DNA from: Vanilla planifolia
Lineage: Eukaryota > Streptophyta > Magnoliopsida > Asparagales > Orchidaceae
Length of the DNA: 64,000 bases
Direction of reading: 5' to 3'
NCBI GenBank assembly: GCA_023846275.1
Contig: JAIUJO010000091.1
Location: 435,001 to 499,000 of the forward strand
The notes below the pieces were generated by a model. The model had not been told where the DNA came from. It did no database searches and saw only the letters and a program-made list of their open reading frames with translations. Of the stretch, positions 11,830 through 25,149 are shown piece after piece; positions within the stretch are counted from its first letter, which is position 1, and each line of letters begins with the position of its first letter. The translations under genes and the position numbers were made by a program.

Positions 11830-13440
11830 ATATCACATAATAAACAATTCAACACTCTATGAAATGATCATAAAACTATTAACTGTCACTTGATAGTGGC
11901 CATATCTCCTTTCTACAATAGCTTTGGACCATTCTAATAATTTATAGGACCATTTAGTACACACATGAAATAATGTCTCATTTTTCTCAAGGCTTTGTAG
12001 TTCCAAAATTGCCCTTAGGATGTACTCCACTAATGAAAGTATTTTTTAGAATATTTAATGTCTTGTGTGAAAAACATATAGACTTCAACGTTATTAATTC
12101 TTTGAGAAAGTTCAATCAACCATTAAGAGGTGACTAGCCTTTCTTCATTAAAAAATGTAGGATATAATAACCTCATGAAGCTTGTTCTTTCTCCTTCTTT
12201 AATGGCACTTTCATAATTATTTGATTTGTCTCCTTCATCCTAACCTTTATAATAAATTTTTGTTTCACTCCCAACTATAATATTTATGTTATTAGTTAAT
12301 TTCCTCTCAAAATTCTCCTCATTTAGTACATAATTTTTATTTTGTTTGATATCCCTTGTGACAAAAGCCTTATAAAGACTACATTTTCTTGCACATTCTA
12401 ATGCAAGTGTGTTTTGAAAGTTTTTTTTGGCAAATTTCATAAAAACACTACTCCAATAGTTATTTATCTAATTAAATTATTCATTTGCCTCTGTGTCCTT
12501 TGGCACTTTTGTTATTTTTCCCTTAAAAGTTACTTAGAATTAAATTAATATTTTTTTAATATCTAAAATCCACTTCAATTTTGAGTACAATTATTATTTA
12601 GGGGTTCTTTCATATGTTCTACCATATTTGACTTCTCATCCATATTATTCGTTCTTTCAAATTATAGTCTTTGTGATATTAGACAAAAATATCCATATGC
12701 AAATTTCATTTCATCACATTAAGAATAAATTTAAAAATGCACTTACATTTAGTCAAAAAATATTAAATAAACTTTGAAGTAATTTGAATATTTTGTGAAC
12801 ATCTTTACATATAAGAAGTTAATCATTCAAATTCAAAAAAAAGTTGGAATGCCAATAGTGAGTTTTTTCCTCTGCTTCCCTAATAACTACTAGTTAATTT
12901 AACTATCTATTGCACATTCAACATGAGATGCTCTTCCTCTTAATTTTCTTGATTTCTCATGTTAAGAAGCCTATTGTCCTTTTGTCATGAAACAATCTTG
13001 GAAGCACCGTCGTGCTATATATGTAGTATTAGCAAAGACTTTTATTAAAACTGAAAGACAAAATACATGATGTGCTCTCGCTAATGATAATGGAAAAATT
13101 ATTTTGTAAGTAATGTAAAAATTTATTTCAAAAATCTACAAAGAAAAAAAAATCTTTATCTTTAGTTATCCTCTTCTTAAAAGTCCATTTTCTTAATTTT
13201 CTTTTCAAAATTTCCATGGAGTATACCTATTCTTTATTAATTCATGATTTGGATATGTTGATATTCTTATTAGTTTCAAAAATCACATCTATATCAAGAA
13301 GAGTACTCTTCATTTGTTCATATCAATACAATGATAATTAATACAAAATACTATTTAATACTATGTAAAAGGTCATCTCTATGCCAGACTAATAATTATT
13401 ATTGTATAAGAAAAAAAATTGAAAGTCAAATAATTATCCT
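11830..13440. other. Unclassified relic sequence
   Basis: This stretch is more complex in sequence than the A/T deserts but gave no motif I can name. A short open frame on minus at 12,240-12,440 (66 residues, Lys/Asn-rich) has no family signature. It may be the lower part of the minus-strand Copia fossil whose integrase trace lies at 13,450-13,700, since reverse transcriptase would be expected on this side, but I could not recognise it. Confidence 0.4.
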
Positions 13441-13449
13441 AGCCACATT

Positions 13450-13700
13450 AGAAAAAATGTTTTCATAACCCTAACATATTCTGAAGTCTTTTAAATATTC
13501 TCCTTCATTGTTTTCCATTTTTAGCTTAGAATTTTGTGTTAAACATTAGTTGAGTATAATACATGCAACCTTTTAAAAAGGTATGACGTAACTTTGGCAT
13601 CCTTATGCAATATAATTGTTTTTGCCATGGCACATAAGTATTACTATTTTCTCAACATACATTTGAACTATTGTTTTGCAAAACAAATGCTTCCTTAATA
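13450..13700 (-). mobile_element. Copia integrase trace, minus strand (fossil)
   Basis: Read on minus, the stretch at about 13,585-13,640 gives MAKTIILHKDAKV, close to the MARTML motif of Copia integrases that follows the NGVVERKNRT segment. Further along, at about 13,465-13,500, a local frame gives YLKDFRIC, resembling the HLRVFGC segment that comes next in the family. Order and spacing fit. Nothing else of the element was recognised. It is an old, broken fragment lying head-to-head with the plus-strand Copia fossil that starts near 14,280. Confidence 0.4.
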
Positions 13701-14280
13701 GGCAACATATGAATTTTTATGGTGGACAACCTCATTTTCAATTAAGTTTAATTTAACATCTCTATATACAAATATTTTGCTTTTAATTTTCCTCACATAA
13801 CCAAGCTACCTTAAAATAATAACTTGCTATCAATGTGCCACAATGATTAAGATAGTAAAGTTCTTATTTGTTATGGATATGGCATATATTATAAAACTAC
13901 CTATCTAAATACTTAGTTTAGCATCCACTTTGTTATACATCATACAACGTTTCTCTCCCTAAAGCTATAAAAGCTACTGTAACTTTTCCATTGATCATAA
14001 AAGATCTGAAAACCATAATACCCTAATAATTAAATCCATTCTAATAATTTTAATGTATAAATAGATTTATTATCAAACCAATTATGAATAAAATATTATG
14101 TATGTTTAAATAATATGAACCCAAAATATGAAAACTTAAGCATATTTTAATTGTAGAGTTACAATAATAAGCAGATGGGAATTATTTTTTAGAAACCAAG
14201 TTAATGGAAGCTATCTCAAAGCAATATTATTCAAATAGGTACACCAATAACCAATTTATTAAAAAAACTTTGTCAAAATG
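13701..14280. other. Gap between two Copia fossils, no motif seen
   Basis: A/T-rich sequence without recognisable coding or terminal-repeat features. It separates a minus-strand integrase trace from the plus-strand element. Confidence 0.4.
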
Positions 14281-16310
14281 GAATGTACTCATGTGGTGTT
14301 TGATCATATTATGCATCAAAACAAAGACGTAGATTTAGAATACATGGAAGGCGTTGGAAAACTAAAATTTGATGGCAAACAAAGAGGCTAGTATGACAAA
14401 CCTTGTAGATTTCTACTTACATAAAATTTAGTATGAGAATGTAGATAGGATTTTATTCATCAAGGAGGGTACCGATTAACTTCTTCTCGTCCAACATATT
14501 TTTATTAAAAAACTATGACTTCTCCAAATAATTTTGTAAGAATGTGGGTGTAGGATTTGAGATGAACATAATCATTGAGGTTTCCAATTTTCTCAAATTG
14601 CAAGTTAACTAAGATGAAAAGGTATCTTTGATTTTAAATAAATACATAAATGAGGTTTTAAAACTTCAAAAAAGAGGAAATAATTGCATCAAAGGAGTTA
14701 ATATAGAATGAAAATCACCTTCGAGATGTAATTTTAACTCACCTCTCTTTTGGAGTAAAAACGAATGAATTTGTTTAAAAAGAAATTTTATATGTTGCAT
14801 CTATTTTAAAATTTATACCATAAAATACAAGTAAAGCTTTGAGTAAAGAATTTTTTTACCTTTCCATGCTGGATGGTTTTAACTTGTTTATGAGAGTGAA
14901 TGACTTCAAATTAAAAGACACGTGAAGTGACCACATTATTATGGAAAAAACGTGTGTACTCAAAAAAAAAATTGAATGATCAGGTAGTTTTCATTCAAAA
15001 TAAACAAAGGGTAGTAGCAAATGGTTATGATTAAGTGGGAGGATTAAAATTAGAAGGAATACTTGGACCAATGGTAAGGTCGATGGCAACAAGGTCATTT
15101 TTAGCTTTTCCTATTACAATTTAATAAAACTATACCAAGTGTTAAGGACACCTTCTTAAATGCCATTATTTAGAAGAAGGTGCATGTAGATTAATTGGAT
15201 TTCTTTGAACATTATCATCATCAAAATCATGTGCATAAGCTATTGAAAGAATTATATGAATCATAACATGAACAAAGATCTTGGTAAGACATGCTTAGTA
15301 GATATCTACTCAAACATTATTTCAAGATGGGAATCTAGATATAACTTTGTTTAACAAGAACTATATTGATCACCTTCTTCAAATCCAAGATTATGTAGAT
15401 GATATCATATTTGGATCAACTAACTCAGACTATTGTGAATGAATTAGTAAGCTTATGGGCATTGGATTAGAGATGAAGATATAGGTTATGTCATTTATTT
15501 TTTAGGATTGAAAATTATGTATGATAAGAAAGGTATCCTTCTATCTTAAATGAAATATATAAATGAGTTAAAATTTCTTAATCTTAGGAAACTCAAATGC
15601 ATTTCTACTTTTAGGAGTCCATGCCATACTATTAAGTAAATAATAAAAAGGAAAACAAGAGATTTCTCTATAAACCAAAGGATGACATGTTCTTTACATA
15701 ACTATAAGAAGACCTAACATTGAAATTAGTGTGGGAATTTTTTGATCTTTTTTAATCAAACCCCAAGGACGTCCACCTAAAAGCTATAAAAAGATGTTTT
15801 GGTGCTTTCTTGACACAAAGGTATTCGGGCTTTTGTATCCCAAATTTCAATTATGACACAATTTAATAGGATATGGCTATAAAGACTCACTAGGTTCTCT
15901 AACACAAAAGAAAAGCATTGTAGGTATTTAATAATTTTTTGACACCTCTTAAACTCATGATCTAGCAAAAATAAAAAGAATTATGGCTTTAGCAACCAAT
16001 GAACCAGCATATATATAGCATTGAGAGAATTTTAGTAAAAGTTGTGGCTTTGAAAAGGCAATTAGATTATACGACATTATATTTACAAAAAATCCCCCAA
16101 AATTATGTCAATTTAAATATCATTTTTCTCACTCAAAACCCTATAAAGTATTATAAGACTAAACAAATTAATTTTAAGAACCATTTCATCAGTTACTCTA
16201 TAAATTGAAATATGATAGACATTCTATTTGTTGTTAAAAATATGCAACTAGTTAGCTCCTTAACAAAGCTTCACAGTAGAGATTTATTCCATGGAATTAG
16301 ATGATTTTTT
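14281..16310 (+). mobile_element. SIRE-like Copia pol fossil (integrase, RT, RNase H)
   Basis: Parts appear in the order diagnostic of Copia. Integrase traces come first: a zinc-binding-like and core segment at about 14,360-14,620, and a segment at about 14,735 resembling FSSPRTPQQNGV. Reverse transcriptase lies at about 14,960-15,600: a KLNDQVVFIQNKQRVVANGYD-like stretch at about 14,970, the catalytic-site motif YVDDI followed by IFGS at 15,392-15,418, then the FLGLKI and KYINEL segments. RNase H lies at about 15,690-16,310, with SLLYLT-like, TQNPIKYYKTK (15,999-16,208) and a terminal FTKPL-like region ending in RDLFHGI. The wording is closest to the SIRE group. The copy is heavily broken and no product is expected. 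Gag was not recognised upstream. Confidence 0.85.
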
Positions 16311-16501
16311 ATGATGAAAAAATAGGGAGAAATTAAGGTTGATTTTAAAAGAAATTGCCAGAATGAAGGGGAGCTCATCTGTACACTGGAACTACTTTCA
16401 ATTCTAACTTCACTTGATAATATACAACAAATGTTTTCTTGAACTATACTTAATTACATTTTCATGAACGTAGATCGTAAGTAATCATAAAAAAATGAGA
16501 T
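16311..16501 (+). mobile_element. 3' untranslated region and polypurine tract of Copia fossil
   Basis: After pol come GATGAAAAAATAGGGAGAAATTAAGG (degenerate, 16,312-16,337) and AATGAAGGGGAGCTC at 16,363. These are the purine-rich GGGGAG words typical of SIRE 3' ends. At 16,480-16,500 AATCATAAAAAAATGAGAT is a decayed form of the ATCATCAAAAAGGGGGAGAT purine tract that sits directly before the LTR. Confidence 0.65.
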
Positions 16502-17000
16502 TATTGGTACCAAGAGGAATACTCTAAGATTTTTTGATGTTAATACTCTAATTAAAAATCATACTAATTGATTATGTAGCATTTCTTATAGATATGACAA
16601 GTAAACAATGTTGGAAGGTCATTAGTGTTGGAAAATAAGTCAATTGACTAAATATATAAATATAATCATGTGTGGAATAAGAATGAAACGGATTTTTGCA
16701 TGGTCAACCATCATAGTGTCCCTTTCATTTATGAGACTTCCTTAGCCTATAAATTGGTATAATTGAGAAGATTTATTATCATGTTGTCTAAATATTGAAG
16801 ATTATTATTAAGCATTTATTATCTTTTTGTTTATCACAATTACATAATTTTTGTTTGTTTTGAATAGTTTTTTATTGTCTTAATAATTCCATAATTTGTA
16901 AACGCTTTACCCCATTTTAGTTGCACAAGGATCTTAATATTTTACTATTCTTTTTTATGACTTCTAATTTTCTTTTACAAAAGAGATAGTAAGCATTATT
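16502..17000 (+). mobile_element. Start of 3' LTR of Copia fossil
   Basis: The LTR begins at about 16,502 (TATTGGTACCAAGAGG, where TGTTGG is the family norm) and continues with TTTTTTGATGTTAATAC at 16,532, the TGATGATAACA signature of SIRE LTRs. The right end is not visible. The sequence fades into A/T-rich DNA by about 17 kb. No matching 5' LTR was found in the window. Confidence 0.55.
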
Positions 17001-20000
17001 GCATTATTATGATGACGTTTTGATATGTGATAAAAATAATTTTTTTAGTGTAAAATGTTTTATGTTAATGAGTTCCTTTTATCATATTTTATTATTTCTC
17101 TTATCCTATATGCCATGCTTTTATTAAGCTTTTTTTATTAAAAATCTTTATGATTGACATTAAGTAGAAATATAGTAAAACATTTGAAGAAAGTCATTAA
17201 ATAATTAAAGCAAGATTTTCTTGTATTTTTTATAATTTTTAATAAATGATAGATTTTTGTCTTTTATATGTGCTAATCATATCTTTCAATAACTAAAATA
17301 TTCCATTTCCTTCTTAATAAGTTTTTTTATAAATATTTACTTAATCTAGAACTATTAATCTTGATATTTTTATGTTTTAAAAAAAATTGAAACTGATAAT
17401 ACTTTTCAAGCTTGACCACTCAAAGTTTTTGTTATGTTTGCATTTTCATCATTGTGTCACTAAAAGAATTCTATTGTTACATAATGCATATTCTATATAT
17501 TTTTTAAAAGTATTTTATTATCTTAATAATTTAGTTATTCTTATTATTTTTCAAAAATTACCCTTTTTTAATATTTAAATTAACAAAAACTTTTATTCAG
17601 CATACTATGCATTTAGTTTTTTTACCACTTAAACTTACTTATAATTAATTGCCTTGTAATGTTTTAGATTAATTTATTTTTTTCAGCATATTAAATCTAT
17701 ATTCTATTTTCTGTGATTTTTTATTTGGGCTTTTTGATGAAGGTAATGAATACCCTTTATTCGTTAATTATTTTTTAATAAGTTATTTCTTTCATAAAAA
17801 CATTATCAATAATTAACTTTTGTGAGATGTTTCTTCGAAATAGTTTTATAAAATTTAAAATTTTAATTATCTTGACAAAGGCTTATATTTTATTAATTTT
17901 GTTTTTTGACATCTATTTTTCAACTTATATATTATCTACATAATTTTTATATATCATATTACTGAACGTATAATATCTCATATTCTTTTTATTTTTCTAT
18001 ATATTTTCTTTTTCGTAAAATGTATTATTAATTATGGCATTATTGAAAAAACATTTCTTTTGTCATTAAATAATTGGTATAAAATTTTTTGAAAATAAAA
18101 AATTTTATCTAATTGAAAGAAAAATTTATCATTAAAAGCTAAAAATAGAAATCAATGAAATTAGGAAATTATGAAAAGGCAAAAATCCCCAAAAAAATTT
18201 TTAAACAATTTAAAAAATTAAAATTTTTATAAATGTTGTCAAAACTAAATTGTTTTACCGCTCAAGCATACAAAATATGTCATTGTCAAGAAAAGGTCCG
18301 AATTTTAAAATATTGTAAAATCATTTAAATTGACAAAAAGCATATGTTAATATAGAAAATGCTTGCAAAGTTCTTTTGATGTGCCATATCTAAAAATATC
18401 ACCATCAAAGTAGTGTAATTAAAAATCTTTGTGGATTTTGAAAAAATAATTCATAATATAGGAATATGAGTTCTAAAAAGTAAATAATGTAATATAATTA
18501 TTATTAACAAAAACATAAAAAATAAAAATAACTGTAAATTTTAGATAAAATTATAAACTAAAATCATAATATCATTATGCCAAAAAATAATATAGGATAA
18601 AAATGTGCACAAAAGTTAGCACCATAACTCAAAACTATGAAAACAATGATCAAGCTTAATAACTATTATTACCAAGGTCAAACACTAAAGGCAAAACATA
18701 TGCTCCACTATCTTTTTGCAACACCTTTATATAAATCAAAACTAACTAAATATCAATGTGTAAAGGCATTTTAAGGTCCTATTGCTTCTTCATATTGACC
18801 ACAAGCATCATTGCAGATGAGTTGGTTGTACCTATTTGTTGCATTAGTACACTAATTATTTAAGGATTATATACCTTTGCATTGAACAATTATATTATAA
18901 GTAATTTTTTTTGTCAAACTTATTTCACTTTTCATGAGGATAATTTTAATAACTAATTTATGAATATTTTTGACATATTAAATAATTAATTATCTTAATT
19001 TTTTTTATATGTTTAGATATTATTATTTTTTAATTACAATAACAAGATGTTTCTTTGCATATGTTGTTGTTTAACTTTGTAATGTATCATTTAAAGTTAC
19101 CAAATATTTTCAATATATCTTTTAATCATCATGTATTTTTTTCTTTTTTAATCTTTTTTATTTAATGTTAGCATGTCATATTTAACCAATTAATATTTTA
19201 AATTAAACATTTTTCAATATTTAAAAAGTATTAATAATGAGTAATTATTTATTATACTTTATAAATTAGAAAACCCTCTTTTGAGTTATTATTCTTAATG
19301 GTTATCATAAATATATACAAAATAGTTATGTTTCTACAATTTTTTCATATGATATAAATTCTTTAAATATTTTGTACTGATAATTTAAATATTGTTTAAC
19401 ATGTATGACATTTTTACTTGAACTGAAATGATTTCAAATTACTTGTAGTTATTTAATTTACATTATGACATTTATGTTTTCATGTTCAATTTCTTATATT
19501 GCTTGGCTTTATCACACAATCTTAATGTTTTGATTAGTTAAGAACTTATTTAAAAAATTAAAAATTAATTTTTTTAATATGTTGTTAACAAATTAAGAAA
19601 TACTTCTCTAAAAATGAATATCTTTCACTTGCTTTTCAATTTTTAATTTACACATTTACTTTTCAAATTTTATTATTTAATAATTTAGAAGTTTCTTTTT
19701 ATTAAATTTTTTGGAAACATTTTCTGAGAAAGTATTGCTAAGTTTTTTAATATTTCAAAATTGGTGAGAAAACAACTTCGAAAATTATTTTTTACAAAAA
19801 TAATAAACATATAGATTATATGTGGTAAAGTATTTTCTGAATTTTTCATTTTTATATATTTATCAATACTTTCATTTTTTTAATTTGTAGTGAGAATTTT
19901 TTGTTAATTGTTTTTTTAGCATTTATTTTACTATGTTGGTCAATATTAGAATCACATATGGTACCTTTATAGCATAATGGTACATTTTTATGTTTTTACA

Positions 20001-21560
20001 TGTTTACAAACTTATGAAAGTTATATTTTTGACTAATTATTTTTCAATTGATAAAGTTTTTAATTATTTAATATTTAATTAAAAAAGAAAAATTAGCCTT
20101 TTCAAATGTATGTAAATGTTGTGAAATATTTTATATTTTGATTTTTTGAAAACTAGAAATTATTAAAGTAATATTTTGAAGTTTATTATAAAAGTGTATA
20201 TTTTAGTATATTAGTTTCTTTAGATATTGTCAATGTTGTTAATGCATGGAAATTTCTTACGAAGATTTTTTTCTTCATTTTTTTAAATCTTCTAAAATTT
20301 TAAGTAATTTCTGATTGATTCAAAAATTTTTGTTACACTTTATTGGCAATAGTTTTGTATATTTATAATATTTTATCTATATCAATAATATTAAATTGAA
20401 TTCTTTCTATCCATTTAGAAATTTCCATAAATCATTTTTCCTAATGTTTTGAAAATTATAATATTATTTATTCATTAATTTATTTATTTATTAAAAAGTC
20501 TTTGGTTTATATTTTATTGAACATTTGATGTCACTACATGATATATTCAACATAATGATAAAAAATTAAAATACTCAATTAAATAAATAATTATATTTCA
20601 TTTAATTATTTCAAAATTTTAATGTTAACATGTTTGTGACCTTTCCATTACTAAGAAAATTTGTGCTCATTTCAAACCATATGGTGATAAACACATAAAG
20701 CATTTTTAATAGTTTCACTATTTTGCAATGCTTTAATTTTTTTATATTGACATATTTGTAATGATTTATTTATGTAAATAATTTTTTAATATAAAATTCA
20801 TCTTATTTAACAATATATTTGCACTTATTTCATAATGATTTGCCATTTTTTGCCTCAAATGTTCTTTAAAAGAATAGTTTTTTTATTATTCAGCTAAGTT
20901 TTCACTAGTTCATTCACACAATTTTTATAAATTTAAGAAATACCATTTTTTGTTTATTTATTTTTCATTTAATTTTTTATTAACATTTTAAAATTTTAGC
21001 AAATTGCAACATAATTTTTATTTTATAATAGATTCAAAAAATAATACCTATATTTTGATAATAATATTTACTCACATCAATATTTTTACAAATATATAAT
21101 ACCTATATTCTTCTTGTCATGAATTTTTACTTATATGAAAATATTACAAATATTATCATAAATTATTCATTAAATTTTCTTAAATATATTAGTTACATCT
21201 TTGATTGCATTAGTATATTTTCCTTAACTTTATTATTAAAAAATAATTTTCTTTCATTATTATTAATTAATTTTAATAATTTAAAAATAGTTAAATAATT
21301 ATTTGTTTACAATTTTATGATTTTATAAAAATTTAAATATCTAAAAATAATCAAAATAAAATGTAAAAATTTTCAATAAATATAACACATATGTTGAGAA
21401 AAATAAAAAAATTAAAATACAAAAAAAATTAGAAAACAAAAGATTTAAATTATCAATGATTATTTAATTACATTTTTGTGAAAAAAATATGCAACACACA
21501 AAATTATGATAAGTATTTCATTACAAATATAAACTTGAACAAGAATGATAGAAGAACAAA
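17001..21560. other. A/T-rich desert, 4.5 kb
   Basis: Extremely A/T-rich sequence with few words containing G or C. No open frame, terminal repeat or protein motif was recognised. The 63-residue frame at 17,387-17,578 is a chance product of composition. It may include the tail of the Copia LTR at its left edge. Confidence 0.6.
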
Positions 21561-23739
21561 GTAGGATGGGAATCCAACAACTAGATTTAGGTATTTATTT
21601 ATGCTGCAAAGATAAAGAAAAGTGCATGAAGAGTGAAAGAAAAGGAAGGAATGCCAATATATGCCCTCCACTATAATTGCATGCTTTGGTCAAAAATCTC
21701 AATGACGAAGAAATCAAATATTATAATTCCAATTTCATATTTCCATTCATAATAGTATTTAAATTATTTATAATAAGAATACATCTATCAAAAGATTAAT
21801 TGTTAGGTTTAAGAAACTTTCCCTATACATAAACCACTTAAAAAAAAATAAATTATAATATCATAATCATGAAAATAATATCCTTATATGATCATTAGTA
21901 AGTCTCTTATTACAACTTGTCCAATATTAGTTGAACAAACAAATAGGTTATATATACTCTATATATTTATACTCTTAGAGTATTCATTGAGTTCAAGATT
22001 TATTTTAAAAGTGTCACTAATCCATTTTTCGAAAAAGATATTATGCATATGCAAATAAACTTTTATGCTTAGTTTTATATTCTAAATTAGGGACAAGAAA
22101 TGTTTTGGTAGTAACACAAATTTAACTTATTGATCTTTCAATGCTCTATTTAAAATAATCTTAAGATAGATAAAGTCAGGTCGACATTTTTAAGAAAGGT
22201 AATGTTTAAGAGTTATGTTACTACAATAAGAAGTAAAATTAGGAAGACATTAGTATGATGTGGATAAGTTTCAGTAGGAGTTGGCTTAAGTGGTTGAATT
22301 TCTTAAAGTTCTACAAATTTGCATTTGCATCAAAGAAAGAAAAAACTTCACTTAATTTGTTATCGTTGACGATATGAAAACATGAAGTGTTTAACAATAA
22401 GATTGATATTTTAAGTCATAGAAATTACTTGATCAAAGTGTTAAGAACCGACTTACACAACTAAGTTCTTTTAAGTATAATATAAATGTAGCCATATAAA
22501 TTAGTCACAAAAAATATTATGTATGAAATTTTCGAAGTTGATAACAATACAATTTGTTAGATGTCTTTAAGTTTAATGGATTTCTCAAAGCTCATTAAAA
22601 TGGGTAAAAGAAGGGCAATATGATTAATATTTTAGATGTAAGTAACCATAATAATCCCTAATAAATAATAATATTCTCATTAATAAAAATTATAGATTCT
22701 CAAAAACCTTTTAATATTAAACATATTAAGAGATTTCACATAATAATCAAATGGATTATGATAGTGGATTATGTAATATAATACAATAAATGTGTAACAT
22801 GAATCATTTTATGGTTTGAGGATAATTGAAATGCATGTAACTAAAACATAATTATAGATTCTCATGTTTATGATATTGAATGGAAGGGAATTTTGTTTTT
22901 CAAGAATGATAAGTTTTCATAAGATAATGCAGATGGACAAGAATTTTTTTTCCTAATTTAACAAATATAAATATAAGTCTAGTATTAACAAAATATACTA
23001 AATGTAAAATAAAAAGCAAGCCAATAGTAGCATAAAAATTCCAAACAAAAGTGATAAAACTTCAATAGTAATTTTTTTGAAAACTTGCTTCAAATTATGC
23101 TAAAAATAATCTAGAAAAAGGATTTGACATTCGATATGCCATTTTTTATTCCAATTTATGTTAAAGTAATTAAATGTAATTACTTAACAAAGTTATTCAT
23201 TAGTTTGGGAGTAAAGGATACAAGTCACTTGCAACTATTACTTTCTTGTAAGCTTCTTGGTCAATATGATGCATAATATGATTGTACAACATAGTCAAGA
23301 TAGTAAAGCCATGTGCGTGGTTGGTAAAGTACTGATGGTCAAGAATAATTTAAGGAAAACTCATAACAATGTGCTGACATCATGTATGTAATGCAAAATT
23401 CAATGAGTCAGAGCCATGATGTTGGGTCCAAAAAAATTGATAAAAATCAGGTAAGTGCGGCCAAGGGTGCCAATGCAAAAAGTAGTGGTTGTGGATAATC
23501 ATGGTCATTTGAATAACACAAAATTGCCTTTTATAAGAAAATACTAAATAGTGAAGATATGTATGATATGAATCCTATAGTTAGAATTTAATTTAGCTCT
23601 AATTTCATAAAGAAGAAGAATAATGATGGAAGAAATAAGATTAGGAAGAAAGTGTAGCATATGCCCTACACGATTTAAGTCTACATTCAAATTAGAGCTC
23701 GCCAATGTTGACATCAAATGTTAAATGCAAAGTAAAGTT
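21561..23739. other. Unclassified relic sequence
   Basis: Composition becomes more balanced and reads like decayed coding or LTR sequence, for example around 22,180-22,400 and 23,200-23,500, but I recognise no family. It precedes the duplicated block that starts near 23,740. Confidence 0.4.
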
Positions 23740-25149
23740 AAAAAGAACCATGAAGGCATGCAACAAAGAAAGATCCTTCGCATTGTCAAAGAATTAAGAC
23801 CAATTTTGGGAAAACCTTTGCGTGTGGATATTTGCCAAAATTGATCTCATATGATTCAATTTGCATGCATTATTTTTTAAAAAATATGTCAAAAGATGTC
23901 ATTTGAATGTATCCACACCATACTCGTAAAATGGTTTCAAAATGTTTTAAAAATATAAATAGCACAATAGCTGCATGAATAAACTTAACAAAAAATTACA
24001 ACACACACACATGTGAGGTACTTCAAGCGTTTGTTAAATAAAGACAAATCTAAGTTATATCCAATAGATGTTTGTTGACCATGTGTAGAATAAAACAACA
24101 TTTGGTCTAATAATGCTACACACCTACAACACAAAAAAATTGATAGTACATTGCTAGATACGTGTGGAATGTCAAGAAAAATGCACAAAAACATGACAAA
24201 TGCATATTGAAAATATTCCTAAAGTAAAGTACATCTAGTTCACTAGAAATTTCTAAATTAATTTTATGAATGCAAAACTATTTTAATGTTATCATATGAA
24301 CAGTTAAAAAGAGGAATTTTGGTAATAATTCTACCTAACATTTCTCAATGCAATGATGCAATGAAGTTCTACTATGCCTTTAGTAAATTAATTGCATCAT
24401 ATTAGAGAATTTCAAAACCCTTGCAAACTTCAAAAGCATACACCTACTTATTTGAAGTCTTATTAAAGAGGCAATGTACATTGTTATACATAAGTTCCTC
24501 ATCAACCTCAAGCATCAACAAGATCGTGTGAATGTTTTTTTATTTTCCAAAAGTTCTGCCCATCAACGACATTTTATAGGATTAAGCAAAGACGGTTGTT
24601 TTTGAGAATTATAACTTAAATAGGTATTAGTTACAAAAGTAGCCACTTTTGTGAAGTTCAAGTTTAATGCACAAAGACCCAACAAAGGTTGGCTATAGCA
24701 AAATAAGAGACGAACTTGAATTATGTTCCAATAAGGAAAAAGCACAAGGAGTTATGGACAAGCATTAGAAAAAAAAAATACTCAAAGCGAGATTGTGTGT
24801 TTACCTTAGGGACCTTAGGAAAAGGGTCTATGATGTTTTCTGAACTTGATGCGATAATGGCTCATTTGGCTAGAAACTAATCCAACGAAAATGCTCTTGG
24901 TGTGTTTTCAATATTACTATTGTTATTTTTAGTTTTTTCACTTGCCAAGAATGTCATTACTAGTGCTACTACAAGTTGGGTTATTTGGGATCAATAATTA
25001 TTATGGTAAACACATATTAAGCTTTTATAACATGTAAAGTAAGATCTTTAGAAGATAGAATACACATTTTCTTAAAGAGCTATAGGTCTTGTGAGACAAT
25101 CCAAGCAAAAAATCTTTTGTAGGATTCCTAATTACGACATCATTTTGAA
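23740..25149. repeat. Duplicated block U, copy 1 (upstream of element A)
   Basis: This block matches 38,090-39,604 in direct orientation along almost its whole length. Landmarks are AAAGAAAGATCCTTC, TTTCAATTTGCATGCAT-like words, ATCTAGTTCACTAGAAAT, AAAGTAGCCA(C)TTTTGTGAAG and GTGCTACTACAAGTGGG-like words. In both places it ends where the LTR of a chromovirus begins. Read on minus it has LTR-like traits (CCTATAAAATG at about 24,570-24,582, then a leader-like stretch), so it may itself be an old LTR in the opposite orientation. Alternatively it is the first part of an unusually long 5' LTR that the 3' copy at 44,781 lacks. Confidence 0.65.

Noticed and set aside
15777-15968. 63-residue minus-strand open frame
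   Set aside because: It is the shadow of the plus-strand RNase H region of the Copia fossil.
17001-21560. Possible CRISPR-like or satellite array in the A/T desert
   Set aside because: No regularly spaced unit can be traced; repeated words are low-complexity A/T strings.
23999-24012. Short AC dinucleotide repeat
   Set aside because: Only about six units; not notable as a microsatellite.
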